Of a stretch of 49,245 nt of DNA, positions 36,618-44,275 are shown piece after piece. Source of the DNA: Nitrospira sp. (GTDB lineage: Bacteria > Nitrospirota > Nitrospiria > Nitrospirales > Nitrospiraceae); NCBI GenBank assembly GCA_005239465.1, contig SPAW01000022.1:1-49245 (forward strand), read 5' to 3'. How positions within the stretch are numbered: the stretch's first letter is position 1; every line of letters begins with the position of its first letter. The position numbers were made by a program, and so were the translations under genes. The notes below the pieces were generated by a model. That model did not search any database. It was not told where the DNA came from and worked only from the letters and a program-made list of their open reading frames with translations.

Positions 36618-38072
36618 ATGACAGCGAAAGATCTCATTGAATTGTGGATAGCCCGGCTTGAAGCCGAACGGCAACGGATCAGCGATGCCGGGCATGATGT
36701 TCCCATCGTGGCTTCCCAGGGTCGCCGCGTCCAGACAATCGGGGGGCTCCATCTGTATGAGTTTATCTTGCCTCCGGGAGCCTCTCTTTCGGTCGATCTT
36801 CCCGTGTCCATCGTTCCCTCCGACGAGATAGAACCGACAGAGGGGGTCGTCCTGCGCCAAGCGGGCAACACAGTCGTCGTACAGGTGATCGATGCCCTCG
36901 GGGGCTCGGTGCCCTCCGTGACGCTCATCCCAGACCTGTCCGGCCTTCTTGGCACGTCGGTCATACGGTTGAAGGAGATGGTCACGAAGACAAATGCATA
37001 TAACCTCGGCCCTTCCGAGCGCTTGGTTCCTCTGCTCCAGACGGCAGAAGATGGTGGACAGGTTTCCTATTCTACCTCGTCCGTTCTGACCACCATGTGG
37101 CTGGACGACCGGTTGCTGCGTCGTCAAAAGCTAGCGAGCCTGGCGATGGAACTGATTCGCGCGAACAAGCGCATTCTATTGATCAGCCCAGACCATCAGG
37201 AATCTGACGAGGTCGTGGGCATTATCGCGCGTACGATGAAAGCCGGCGGTCTGAGCTACAAGATGTGGATCAGTCGGTATGAAATGCCGATCACCTCACA
37301 AAGTGGCGGCATCAGTCTTCCGGAGCTGGGGTTCGAAGCTCAAATGCATCAGTTTTATGCGAAGTCTCGAACCGAGAAAGCCTCGCTGCGACGCAAATAC
37401 GAGCGATTCCGGGAGCTCGCGCCTTTTCTGGCCCATAAAGGACAAAAACAGAAGGACCTGGATGAGGTACGCTTACTCGAATGGCGTCTCCTGACCCAGC
37501 TGATTGAGCTACAAGCGAAGATGGCCGAGGTTGTCGCCACCCTCACCGAGTATGAGAACCTCCCACTGTTGCGTCGTCTGGGGATGCAGGCCGTCGGGAA
37601 GAATGTGGAATCGCTCCAGCAGTACCGTGTGCTCTATCAAAAGCTGATCGACGATCTGACTAAGGAACTCGACATTGCGAAAGTCCGCATTCAGAAGCTC
37701 GTCCCGGAAGCGGCCGTTCCAAGAGGTATGCGTCAGGAGTTTGACGACCTCAAAGAAGACATCGCGAAGTTGGGAGGGACCAAGAAGATCCGCGAGTTAT
37801 TGGCTGCCGAAGAAGATACGAATCGGCAGGCCTTCATGCAAAACCGTCGGTTGGTGGCTGCGACGCCAACTCGAGTCGCGAGCGACCCCCTCTTCAGCCG
37901 TGTACGATTCGACGTCCTGATCGCCGATGAAGCCCCGCGGATTGCCGCCGCCTCGTTGCTGGCTGCGGCCGGATTGGTGCGGGAGCGGATCATCATCAGC
38001 GGAGATCAGCGGGACATCGCATCGGCGGGATGTTGGGTGATGAACGATGCAGCGGTCCGAGCGGCTCGCTAG
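36618..38072 (+). CDS. SF1 helicase-like protein with degenerate P-loop
   Basis: The gene encodes 484 residues from ATG 36618 (GTG 36612 also possible). Late motifs resemble UPF1/AAA_11-type helicases: FDVLIADEAPRIA (Walker B, DEA) and IIISGDQRDI (the motif III GDxxQ position). NKRILLISPDHQESDEVV matches motif Ia. A canonical GxxxxGKT is missing: the expected place holds SYSTSSVLTTMWLDD. Residues about 250-420 are charged coiled coil. Motifs IV-VI are absent. A neighbouring frame right at the end reads GSLAQKIVSLFA, so the natural 3' end may be shifted by an indel. ATPase activity is doubtful. Confidence 0.6.
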   Translation: MTAKDLIELWIARLEAERQRISDAGHDVPIVASQGRRVQTIGGLHLYEFILPPGASLSVDLPVSIVPSDEIEPTEGVVLRQAGNTVVVQVIDALGGSVPSVTLIPDLSGLLGTSVIRLKEMVTKTNAYNLGPSERLVPLLQTAEDGGQVSYSTSSVLTTMWLDDRLLRRQKLASLAMELIRANKRILLISPDHQESDEVVGIIARTMKAGGLSYKMWISRYEMPITSQSGGISLPELGFEAQMHQFYAKSRTEKASLRRKYERFRELAPFLAHKGQKQKDLDEVRLLEWRLLTQLIELQAKMAEVVATLTEYENLPLLRRLGMQAVGKNVESLQQYRVLYQKLIDDLTKELDIAKVRIQKLVPEAAVPRGMRQEFDDLKEDIAKLGGTKKIRELLAAEEDTNRQAFMQNRRLVAATPTRVASDPLFSRVRFDVLIADEAPRIAAASLLAAAGLVRERIIISGDQRDIASAGCWVMNDAAVRAAR

Positions 38073-38280
38073 CTCAAAAGATTGTGTCTCTCTTTGCTTG
38101 ACGGAGCTCACGAAAATTCAGGATAATCCGGCTCCTTGGAGTTTCAGATTTCTTGGCACGCTCAAAATGGTCTCCAACGAGGCCGCAGGGAGTCTGCGAA
38201 CGAGGCGTACGTTGTTGCTACGTCGCAGTGAAGCCGACGACTGAGAACGAAGTTGGGGGGCATTTTCAGCGTGCCGTAAC

Positions 38281-38367
38281 GCCGAAGTGGCGAAACTGGC
38301 AGACGCACTAGATTCAGGGTCTAGCGCCCGCAAGGGTGTCCGGGTTCAAATCCCGGCTTCGGCACCA
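38281..38367 (+). tRNA. tRNA-Leu(CAG)
   Basis: The full 87-nt type II tRNA has acceptor GCCGAAG/CTTCGGC, D arm GCG/CGC, anticodon arm CTAGA-TTCAGGG-TCTAG (anticodon CAG), a long variable arm (CGCCCGCAAGGGTGT), T arm CCGGG-TTCAAAT-CCCGG, discriminator A and an encoded CCA. Its 3' end serves as the attachment site of the island. Confidence 0.97.
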
Positions 38368-38371
38368 CCCA
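38349..38371 (+). repeat. Left attachment site (attL) in the tRNA-Leu 3' end
   Basis: These 23 bases, covering the T-arm 3' strand, acceptor, CCA and a few bases beyond, recur with one mismatch at 45865-45887. They mark the left boundary of an integrated element. Confidence 0.85.
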
Positions 38372-38373
38372 CT

Positions 38374-38781
38374 CTACAGTGCAGCGAATTCAGGGACTTG
38401 GCGAGCGGCGGACTCCCGCCGTGTTATTAACGTGTTCAGGCGAGTCATGGCGGCGTCTAACTTCTCCGCCTTGATCGTGCAGTAGCGGAGAAACATTTCG
38501 ACCGAGGAATGACCGACGATCTTCATGATCGTTTCGGTATCCACCCCCGCATCGGTCAGGTTGGTGACGGCATAGTGCCGGAGATCGTGGAACACGAAGT
38601 TCTCGATCTTCTGGTCCTGGCAGAGCTGCCGAATCACCCGATCGGTATGATTGAGCTTCCGGCCTTCCTTCTGAAAGACGAGGCCGCTAATCCTCGTCAC
38701 CCCGTTGTACTCCCGAAGCTGGAGTGAATCACCTGAATGGGAGAAGGGATTGCCGCTCCTATCAAGAACATCTGCAATCAA
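38374..38781 (-). pseudogene. Tyrosine recombinase (integrase), C-terminal domain only
   Basis: The frame encodes 135 residues. The catalytic set is seen in FHDLRHYAVTNL (His and Arg), VGHSSVEMFLRY (His, then the nucleophile Tyr of LRYCTI). The core-binding domain and the first catalytic Arg are missing. The frame stays open only about 80 bases further upstream, without a good start, then meets a stop. It reads toward the tRNA-Leu and ends 6 bp past the CCA, the classic place for the integrase of a tRNA-targeting island. The island can probably no longer excise on its own. Confidence 0.85.
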
Positions 38782-38963
38782 CCTTAATACGATCCACTGA
38801 AATACCCCTTTTTGAAGTTGCTCAAAGTGGGCACATGATTTCCCCTCTCACTTAGAAACTGACAATGGCATGAAACATTTCCACTCCCTTGACACCTGCC
38901 CACGGACGGCCTAGCCTTTCCGTGACCGATCTGATGCGTGATGGATCACATGGGAGGAACCCC

Positions 38964-39233
38964 ATGAAATCGAAGAAACCGACCCAATCGAAGACGATGC
39001 GCCAAAGACCCGCCCGCCGAACGAAATCTGGTGCTGACACCCCTTCCGTGTCAGCAAATCTCCACGAACAGATCGCCACACGAGCCTACGAACACTACGA
39101 ACGACGCATCCGTCAAGGCCCCCTTGATGACTGGTTTCAGGCGGAGCAGGAGATCCTCGGACAAAAGAACACACGGCATGCTGACATGCCACATCGTGGT
39201 GGATACGCCAGTGACGAGCAAAACGGACAGTGA
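38964..39233 (+). CDS. DUF2934 domain protein
   Basis: The gene encodes 89 residues. The ATG at 38964 follows GGGAGGA. The first ~30 residues are Lys/Arg-rich and disordered. HEQIATRAYEHYERRIRQGP, then DDWFQAEQEI, matches the short DUF2934 motif, a helical unit of unknown function common in accessory genomes. The end is His/Gly-rich. Small basic cytoplasmic protein, function unknown. Confidence 0.75.
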   Translation: MKSKKPTQSKTMRQRPARRTKSGADTPSVSANLHEQIATRAYEHYERRIRQGPLDDWFQAEQEILGQKNTRHADMPHRGGYASDEQNGQ

Positions 39234-39355
39234 GGCTACCAACCACTGGACTACCACCATGTGTTTGGAGTGAATGGAGGTGGCGAGGGAACTTGGAAGA
39301 TCATGTTGGGGAAAGAGCTAGCCGGTTACATCGCCATGTCACACAGGAGAATTTT

Positions 39356-39991
39356 ATGTCTCGCATCAACGAATTGAGAGCTTCGATCGACAAGAAGCTG
39401 GATGCCCTGGAGCATCAGGCACTGGCACTGGAAGCGCAGCTGACGCAGACGAAAGACCAGGCGCTGCAGCGGCTGGAGCAGCGTAAGCAACAGCTGCGGG
39501 ATGTGCTCAAGCAGGTTCAGGCGGAGGTGCAGAAGTCGAAAGAGATGGCAGCGCAGGCGAAGACCGAGGTGCAGACCAAGCTCGAGCATCTCCAAGTGCA
39601 ATTGGCCCTCGGCAAAGCGGATGCCCGCGACATGTTCGAGGAGCAGCGGACGAAGATCCTGAAGGCCCTGAGCGAGTTTGAATCCATCGCGGACCAGAAA
39701 CTGAAAGGAGCCGCGTTCGAATCGGGCAGGGTGTGGGAGGATCTCGTGGGCCGCGCGAGCGGCCTTGAGGCCGAGCTTGAGGCGCTGAAGAGCCGGTTCG
39801 ATAGTGAGAAGGCTAAACAGCAGGTCGCGCTGGAATCAAAGAAAGAGGAACTGCTCACCAAGCTGCAGGTGTTCAAAACTCAGCTGAAGGAAAAGCGCCA
39901 GGCGGTTCAGGCGAAAGCCGACACCATTGATCTCGACCTGCGCGAGGGGTTAGCCCACATCAAGACGGCGTTTCGGAGATTGTTCGAATGA
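39356..39991 (+). CDS. Coiled-coil protein of unknown function
   Basis: The gene encodes 211 residues, almost wholly alpha-helical with heptads and rich in Gln, Lys, Glu and Leu (for example LEHQALALEAQLTQTKDQAL and KEELLTKLQVFKTQLKEKRQ). There is no signal peptide or span. The ATG at 39356 follows AGGAGA. It resembles apolipoprotein-like or phasin-like helical bundles only in composition. It ends in FRRLFE. It is an intact cargo gene of the island. Confidence 0.65.
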   Translation: MSRINELRASIDKKLDALEHQALALEAQLTQTKDQALQRLEQRKQQLRDVLKQVQAEVQKSKEMAAQAKTEVQTKLEHLQVQLALGKADARDMFEEQRTKILKALSEFESIADQKLKGAAFESGRVWEDLVGRASGLEAELEALKSRFDSEKAKQQVALESKKEELLTKLQVFKTQLKEKRQAVQAKADTIDLDLREGLAHIKTAFRRLFE

Positions 39992-40120
39992 AGGGAGAGC
40001 AGCGTAGGCATCCTCCTGCTCGCGGAATGCGCGGCCTGCGAAGGCCCTCGTTGGACGTGCGCAGGTGAGAACCATTCGACGGGAATTCGATAGGGATCGG
40101 ATTACTCAAGAGGTAGGCGA

Positions 40121-40270
40121 ATGACTTCAGCGCTTTATGCACGAGCGATAGCCCTCATTATCGGATTCGTCTTCCTCGTTGGATTTCAAGGGTGTGCCCC
40201 ATTTATCCGCCTCAGCAGCAGAAGTTTATGCGAGAGGTTCATACCTCCGAGAAATGCCATCATTTTCTAG
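40121..40270 (+). CDS. Short lipoprotein, probably truncated
   Basis: The frame encodes 49 residues. The ATG at 40121 follows AAGAGGTAGG. The N-terminus is a lipoprotein signal: hydrophobic IALIIGFVFLVGFQGC with Cys25 as lipidation site. Only 24 residues follow. In the next frame the same DNA reads YPPQQQKFMREVHTSEKCHH, which looks more protein-like, so a frameshift just after the lipobox is plausible. Confidence 0.45.
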   Translation: MTSALYARAIALIIGFVFLVGFQGCAPFIRLSSRSLCERFIPPRNAIIF

Positions 40271-40280
40271 CACCCTCGTC

Positions 40281-40310
40281 TTGCGGTTTGATTCTTCGCT
40301 CCCCTAGAAT
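40281..40310 (+). promoter_or_regulatory. Promoter-like element, copy A
   Basis: TTGCGG (40281-40286), 18 bases, then TAGAAT (40305-40310). It is followed by CCTCCCTGCGAG, then an ATG whose frame stops after five codons. Copy B lies upstream of the PilZ pseudogene. Confidence 0.4.
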
Positions 40311-40444
40311 AAGCCTCCCTGCGAGATCCTGATGCCCTTGAGCAATTGAGTGTGCAACGTACTCGGCTTCATGAGGCAGCACGTAGGTAGACCCTCATCC
40401 TCAGCTTCGATGCCACTGACTCCCCCGTCCTCCTTCAGCCGCTC

Positions 40445-40636
40445 TCATGAGCTGTGCTTCGGATTCAATTGACAGGCAATAAGAAAATCACGGTCGTAGG
40501 GATACGCTGCGGCCATCTCAAAGCCTATACGATTACGTTCAATCTGGCATTCCTCAGACGTGGCATACGTGTTCAGCACCGTGATGTTATCGAGTCCCGG
40601 CACTATATTTAGTAGCACCATGATTAACAACCACAT
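40445..40636 (-). CDS. Small secreted or membrane-anchored protein
   Basis: The gene encodes 63 residues from the ATG at 40634-40636, which follows AAGGAG. An earlier in-frame start lacks such a site. The first 18 residues (MWLLIMVLLNIVPGLDNI) are hydrophobic and could be a signal or anchor. The remainder has two Cys (EECQIERNR, LIACQLNP) that could form a disulfide outside the cytoplasm. Family not recognised. Confidence 0.5.
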   Translation of the reverse strand: MWLLIMVLLNIVPGLDNITVLNTYATSEECQIERNRIGFEMAAAYPYDRDFLIACQLNPKHSS

Positions 40637-40919
40637 GGGGCTCCTTTCAGCCACTCCAGCGGCGTTGGACCAGGTCTGGCGCACATCCTTCACTGGTCCG
40701 ATTCGTCATCAGCACTCCTTCCGTGTTGGCATCATGGACAAAGTGTAGCTGGGGGGTTAGCTGAGCGCATTCCCCGAAAAGCGTAACCCGGAAGGGGGGC
40801 GGCCGGTGGACCGTGAAGCACCATCGTTGCCACTCTCGCTTCGCTTTGAAATTCAAGGGGCGCACTCGTCGCGTAGTGATAGCAGGCCGACCTCGAAATA
40901 CCCCATCTCTCCTCAGCTC

Positions 40920-40949
40920 TTGCGCCCCCGTTCGCCACCCTCCTAGAAT
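40920..40949 (+). promoter_or_regulatory. Promoter-like element, copy B (upstream of the PilZ gene)
   Basis: TTGCGC (40920-40925), 18 bases, then TAGAAT (40944-40949), with the same CCTCCCTGCGAG leader as copy A and the PilZ ATG at 40971. Confidence 0.5.
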
Positions 40950-40970
40950 GTTCCTCCCTGCGAGGCACCC

Positions 40971-41302
40971 ATGCCTTTCACGCTTCGCCCCTACCGTCGC
41001 TTCCCTGTGCAGTGCGCTGTCACCTACAACGCTGGGCCGTTCCAAGGTAGAGGCATTGTGTGGAACCTCTCGTGCTCCGGCTGGCGGATCGCGGGCGACT
41101 TGCCCATGTGTCCAGGGGAAACGCTCTCGTTGACCGTCACGCTGCCGAATGACAACGCATCGAGGTGCCCGTAGCGGTCGTGCGGTGGTCGAGAGGGCAA
41201 GAGTTCGCAGCCGAAAATCGGTCGATTGAGCCGCATACCCACGCTCGGCTCAAGCATTATGTGAAGTGGTTAGTTCGAGAACCGGCGGAGATGATCCCAT
41301 GA
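40971..41302 (+). pseudogene. PilZ-domain protein, frameshifted
   Basis: The first ~60 codons read MPFTLRPYRRFPVQCAVTYN, with YRRFPV being the cyclic di-GMP RxxxR-type motif, then LSCSGWRIAGDLP. At about 41150 the frame ends in a premature stop, but the next frame continues with IEVPVAVVRWSRGQEFAAE and KHYVKWLVREPAEMIP to a TGA at 41300-41302. Joined, they make a normal ~110-residue single-domain PilZ protein. One indel after LPNDN explains it. Its end overlaps the next ATG (ATGA). Confidence 0.8.
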
Positions 41303-41800
41303 GTGACAAGCGCCCCATGTCGCTCCGATTCCCCATCGTTCTTGTGCTGTCGATCGTCTGTCTCGCCGCTCCTGCAGTGGCCGGCATAGATGCGGGGAAC
41401 GAGGCCTATGACCGTGGCGACTACGCGACAGCCTTGTATGAGTGGCGAACACTGGCCGAGAAGGGGGACGCAAGAGCCCAGTTCTACCTCGGCATGTTGC
41501 ATGACTTCGGCCAGGGTGTGCCCCGGGACTATGTCCAAGCACGGCAGTGGTACGGGAAGGCCGCGGCACAGGGTTACGCGAAGGCTCAGTACATGCTCGG
41601 TTGGCTTTATGTGCACGGCAAGGGCGTGCCGCAGGATTTTGTCCAGGCCCATACAGGCCCATAAGTGGTACAACCTGGGTGGAGCGAACGGAGACATAGC
41701 GGGAGTCGTGGGCCGTGATGCTATCGCGAAACAGATGACCCCAGCCCAGATTGCCGAGGCGCAAAAGCTGGCACGGGAGTGGAAGCCAACAAAGAAATAA
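41299..41800 (+). pseudogene. Sel1-repeat protein, frameshifted by a 10-bp duplication
   Basis: The gene begins with a signal peptide (SLRFPIVLVLSIVCLAAPAVAG). It has Sel1 repeats: YATALYEWRTLAEKGDARAQ, YLGMLHDFGQGVPRDYVQAR, QWYGKAAAQGYAKAQYMLGW. After PQDFVQAH the frame stops. CAGGCCCATA is present twice in tandem (41644-41663), and removing one copy restores KWYNLGGANGD followed by AEAQKLAREWKPTKK. Sel1 proteins are periplasmic or surface adaptors. The duplication is the sole lesion visible. Confidence 0.85.
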
Positions 41801-41827
41801 GTACCCACGACGAATCGAGGGATTCAC

Positions 41828-42250
41828 ATGAAACGACTGCTTCTGATCACGCTCTCGTTGCTGAGTAGTGGGCCAGTGTATGCGGAGTGGGTGGCGATTG
41901 AGAAAGAATATCAATCACCAGGACTACAGACGGTGTACATCGATCCAGACACCATTCGCAGAGAAGGGAATCTGGTGACGATATGGCAATTGACTGACTA
42001 TGTGTGGATGCAAGGGAATGCGGGGTTTGGGCGCTTCGGATTGGACCCCAGCCGATTTTCGTCGACGAAGACCCACAAGCAATTCGATTGCGTGAACAAG
42101 CGCCTTCGATTGCTGGCGTACGCGGAGTTCTTAAGACATATGGGAACCGGCAGACGGAATGATGGATACGTAGACAAAGACAACTGGCTACCAGTTGAAC
42201 CAGAGAGTATCAACCAGGCTCTGTGGAAAGTGGCCTGCAGCAAGCCGTGA
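41828..42250 (+). CDS. Surface-adhesin protein E-like secreted protein
   Basis: The gene encodes 140 residues. A signal peptide (KRLLLITLSLLSSGPVYA, cleavage after Ala) is followed by EWVAIEKEYQSPGLQTVYID, DTIRREGNLVTIWQLTDY and a late KVACSKP, the pattern of small Surface-adhesin protein E-type domains, with two Cys likely paired. Exported, function unknown. The start follows a GAGGGATTC region and the gene looks intact. It follows the sel1 pseudogene by 27 bp. Confidence 0.65.
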   Translation: MKRLLLITLSLLSSGPVYAEWVAIEKEYQSPGLQTVYIDPDTIRREGNLVTIWQLTDYVWMQGNAGFGRFGLDPSRFSSTKTHKQFDCVNKRLRLLAYAEFLRHMGTGRRNDGYVDKDNWLPVEPESINQALWKVACSKP

Positions 42251-42261
42251 GAACATAGTCC

Positions 42262-42336
42262 ATGAGCGACCAACGGCCCAAACGCGAAACTATGACCCCG
42301 AAGCTTGCACGGGAATGGATGCCGAAGGGGAAATGA
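42262..42336 (+). pseudogene. Internally deleted Sel1-protein relic
   Basis: A 24-codon frame begins MSDQRP and ends MTPKLAREWMPKGK. The intact part of the sel1 gene at 41299 begins MSDKRP and ends MTP...KLAREWKPTKK. So the first few and last ~12 codons of a paralogue appear joined after loss of the middle. Its stop overlaps the start of the next lipoprotein. Confidence 0.5.
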
Positions 42337-42581
42337 TGGTTTGGTTGGTTGTGTTTTTAGTGCTTCTTCCATCGTGTACTGAAATTGAAGCGGTGGCGTT
42401 TAAAGGCCCAAATGGAAGGCCCGCCTATTCTATGAAGTGCAGTGAAATGAGAGGTTGTTATAAGAAAGCGGGTGAACTGTGCCCTGAAGGGTATAGCATC
42501 GTTGACCGAGCATTTTCCGTTGTAGGAAGCGGAAGAATGATTGTTCCTCAATATCGGCTTGCTATTGAATGCAAGTCCTAG
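42333..42581 (+). CDS. Small lipoprotein
   Basis: The gene encodes 82 residues from ATG 42333, with a second ATG next to it. AAGGGG precedes it. The signal MVWLVVFLVLLPSC is a lipobox with Cys near residue 15. The mature part has GPNGRPAYSMKCSEMRGCYK, KAGELCPEGYSIVDRA and a final AIECKS, with several Cys. This pattern is familiar from small bacterial lipoproteins of unknown function. It is outer-membrane or periplasmic if exported. Confidence 0.65.
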   Translation: MMVWLVVFLVLLPSCTEIEAVAFKGPNGRPAYSMKCSEMRGCYKKAGELCPEGYSIVDRAFSVVGSGRMIVPQYRLAIECKS

Positions 42582-42588
42582 CCACTAG

Positions 42589-42914
42589 ATGTCCGTCGGC
42601 TTCTCTGCAGGAGCTCGAAGAGAATGGGAAATTGCCGCGATTGTGGAGGTGCTCGAACAGAAGGGTCTCTGCACCAAGCAAGACTGCGCAACATCATCGA
42701 CGACATTCTCACGTTGTTAAATAAGGAGGGCCTGACTTCCCGCCAGTCGCTCAATCTGCTTGAACAGTTGAGCGGGATCATCGAGATGGGGCAGTGGCTG
42801 AAGATCTTATCGCTCGCCCTCGTAACGCTGTGGGGATTTCTGCCACTGGTAAATCTGTTGGTCCGATCAGGTAATATTCCCAGTTTCATTGGGAGCATTC
42901 CGGCGATATCTTAG
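42589..42914 (+). pseudogene. Hypothetical protein, frameshifted
   Basis: From ATG 42589 the frame gives MSVGFSAGARREWEIAAIVE, then VLEQKGLCTKQD, and collapses. One base added near 42690 would continue it as LRNIIDDILTLLNKEGLTSR, LLEQLSGIIEMGQ and a membrane span (LKILSLALVTLWGFLPLVNLLV) to the stop at 42912-42914. An alternative start at 42624 reads the second part without a shift but gives an odd Cys/Gly-rich N-terminus. I favour a decayed gene. Family not recognised. Confidence 0.5.
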
Positions 42915-42923
42915 GTGTGAATT

Positions 42924-43034
42924 GCGGCAGCTGCCCAGGCGGGTGATCGCTGGACTGGGTATACGCACAAGAAGCCGTTGGGGCTGACTGATGCCCGGTG
43001 GAGAACCGTGCGCGAGCATCCTGAAACCAAATAG
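42924..43034 (+). other. Possible C-terminal coding scrap
   Basis: A short frame closed by a TAG at 43032-43034 reads GDRWTGYTHKKPLGLTDARW. It has protein-like composition but no start codon and a stop just upstream. It may be the tail of a lost gene. Confidence 0.2.
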
Positions 43035-43073
43035 GCCCGACGACAAGGTTAGCCTTCAACAACGGAGGACACC

Positions 43074-43178
43074 ATGGATAAGGCTTGGTTATATGTGGGT
43101 GGGATTGTTGTGGGAGCGGTCGTGCTCATCTACATCGCGCTCTCGGTCGTGAAAAGTTTGAATCCTCCCGCGTATTAG
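43074..43178 (+). CDS. 34-residue single-span membrane peptide
   Basis: ATG 43074 follows AACGGAGGAC, a near-perfect ribosome-binding site. The peptide is a short charged start (MDKAW), one long hydrophobic span (YVGGIVVGAVVLIYIALSVV) and a KSLNPPAY tail. The strong start signal and clean span argue that it is expressed. Function unknown. Confidence 0.55.
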   Translation: MDKAWLYVGGIVVGAVVLIYIALSVVKSLNPPAY

Positions 43179-43250
43179 GGAAACTAGACGGCTCAGCTGT
43201 TTGTCCAACGCGATCGAGCGAAGCGAAGAGGACCGAACGGTATTCGGTTT

Positions 43251-43793
43251 GTGTTCACCGCTACCTCATGCCGCCCTGGTCTGGCCTTTTCTCGCCAACG
43301 TTCGCTTTTCCTCTACCTCTTGGTTCTAGTTGGCGTGAGCCTCACATGGCTGCGACAGATGCCGCCAGGACGGGTTCTTGTTGGCGTGCTGGCTCTCGTG
43401 ACCCCCGCTCGTGCCGACGTTATCTCTCAGGATTATGGCTGCGTTGTCTCCGTCCTCGACGGGGACACGATCGAAGTCCTGCACAACAACCACGCTGAAC
43501 ACATCCGCCTCAACGGCATCTATTGTCCAGAGAAAGGCCAAGCCTACGGCAAGCGAGCGAAGCACGCCACATCAGAGCTAGTCTTTGGGAAGGAAGTGAC
43601 GCTTCAGACCCACGGCAAGGATAAGTACGGGCGCACCCTTGCCGATGTGCTGCTACCGGGCGGCACGAACGCCAATCGCACACGGGTCAAGGACGACTGG
43701 TGCTGGTGGTATCGGAAATATGCGCCAGGAGATACAGCGCTCGTAAGGACTAGAGTAGGAAGCACGACAGGCGCGGAAAGGGCTGTGGGCTGA
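43251..43793 (+). CDS. SNase-like thermonuclease, longest copy, damaged C-terminus
   Basis: The frame encodes 180 residues. The mature region is preceded by a hydrophobic signal (VLVGVLALVTPARA). VVSVLDGDTIEVLHNN is the calcium-site strand, IRLNGIYCPEKGQAYGKRAK carries catalytic Arg and Glu, and GKDKYGRTLADVLL the second Arg, then WCWWYRKYAPGDTAL. All three SNase catalytic residues are present. The last ~20 codons are out of frame: the family ending LWADPQPVPPWEWRKRS is found in another frame at about 43787-43840. Exported nuclease, possibly still active because the core is complete. Confidence 0.75.
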   Translation: MFTATSCRPGLAFSRQRSLFLYLLVLVGVSLTWLRQMPPGRVLVGVLALVTPARADVISQDYGCVVSVLDGDTIEVLHNNHAEHIRLNGIYCPEKGQAYGKRAKHATSELVFGKEVTLQTHGKDKYGRTLADVLLPGGTNANRTRVKDDWCWWYRKYAPGDTALVRTRVGSTTGAERAVG

Positions 43794-43987
43794 TCCGCAG
43801 CCTGTGCCGCCGTGGGAATGGCGGAAGAGGAGCCGTTGGGCAGTCAACAAAATGAAATTAACGGGTCATTAGAGGGCCTATAGTGCCAAAGCCGGGTTTG
43901 ATTTCTGGCCAACTGAGCATCGTGAGCACAAAGGCATGTCGTGGTACTGAAAGGAGCAATTCTCAAACGGCGGGTTCGCGGTGATGG

Positions 43988-44275
43988 TCAGTCGATGGGC
44001 GTCAACGTCGCGGGTGGCCGGTTGGACTTTCTCCGTTTCTCCATGTCCTGATCGATCACCTTCAAGGCGTCCAACTGGGACTCTAACTCCACAATGCGCT
44101 TCTCTCGCTCTCTGATTTGTCGCTGAAGGGACTGCACAACACCTGAGTCGACACCAGCCGGATCGCTTTTATTCGGCTCCGAGGTGGCAGGCAGGGTTCC
44201 ACACGCACTCAGGGCGATGGCCCACAGCAGACCAAATCCCAGGCTGATCCAGGCCCTTTTCCGCACAACGCTCAT
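43988..44275 (-). CDS. Small lipoprotein with a coiled coil
   Basis: The gene encodes 95 residues. ISLGFGLLWAIALSACGTLP gives a lipobox (LSAC), so it is a lipoprotein. A Ser/Pro/Asn linker follows, then a helix with heptads (SLQRQIREREKRIVELESQL) and a Pro-rich tail. It would be tethered to a membrane with the coil available for oligomers. It is the only minus-strand cargo gene in this half of the island. Confidence 0.65.
   Translation of the reverse strand: MSVVRKRAWISLGFGLLWAIALSACGTLPATSEPNKSDPAGVDSGVVQSLQRQIREREKRIVELESQLDALKVIDQDMEKRRKSNRPPATLTPID

Noticed and set aside
36516-37127. Long minus-strand open frame opposite the helicase-like gene
   Set aside because: It is a shadow of the plus-strand gene, whose motifs are recognisable; the minus frame has no domain-like sequence.
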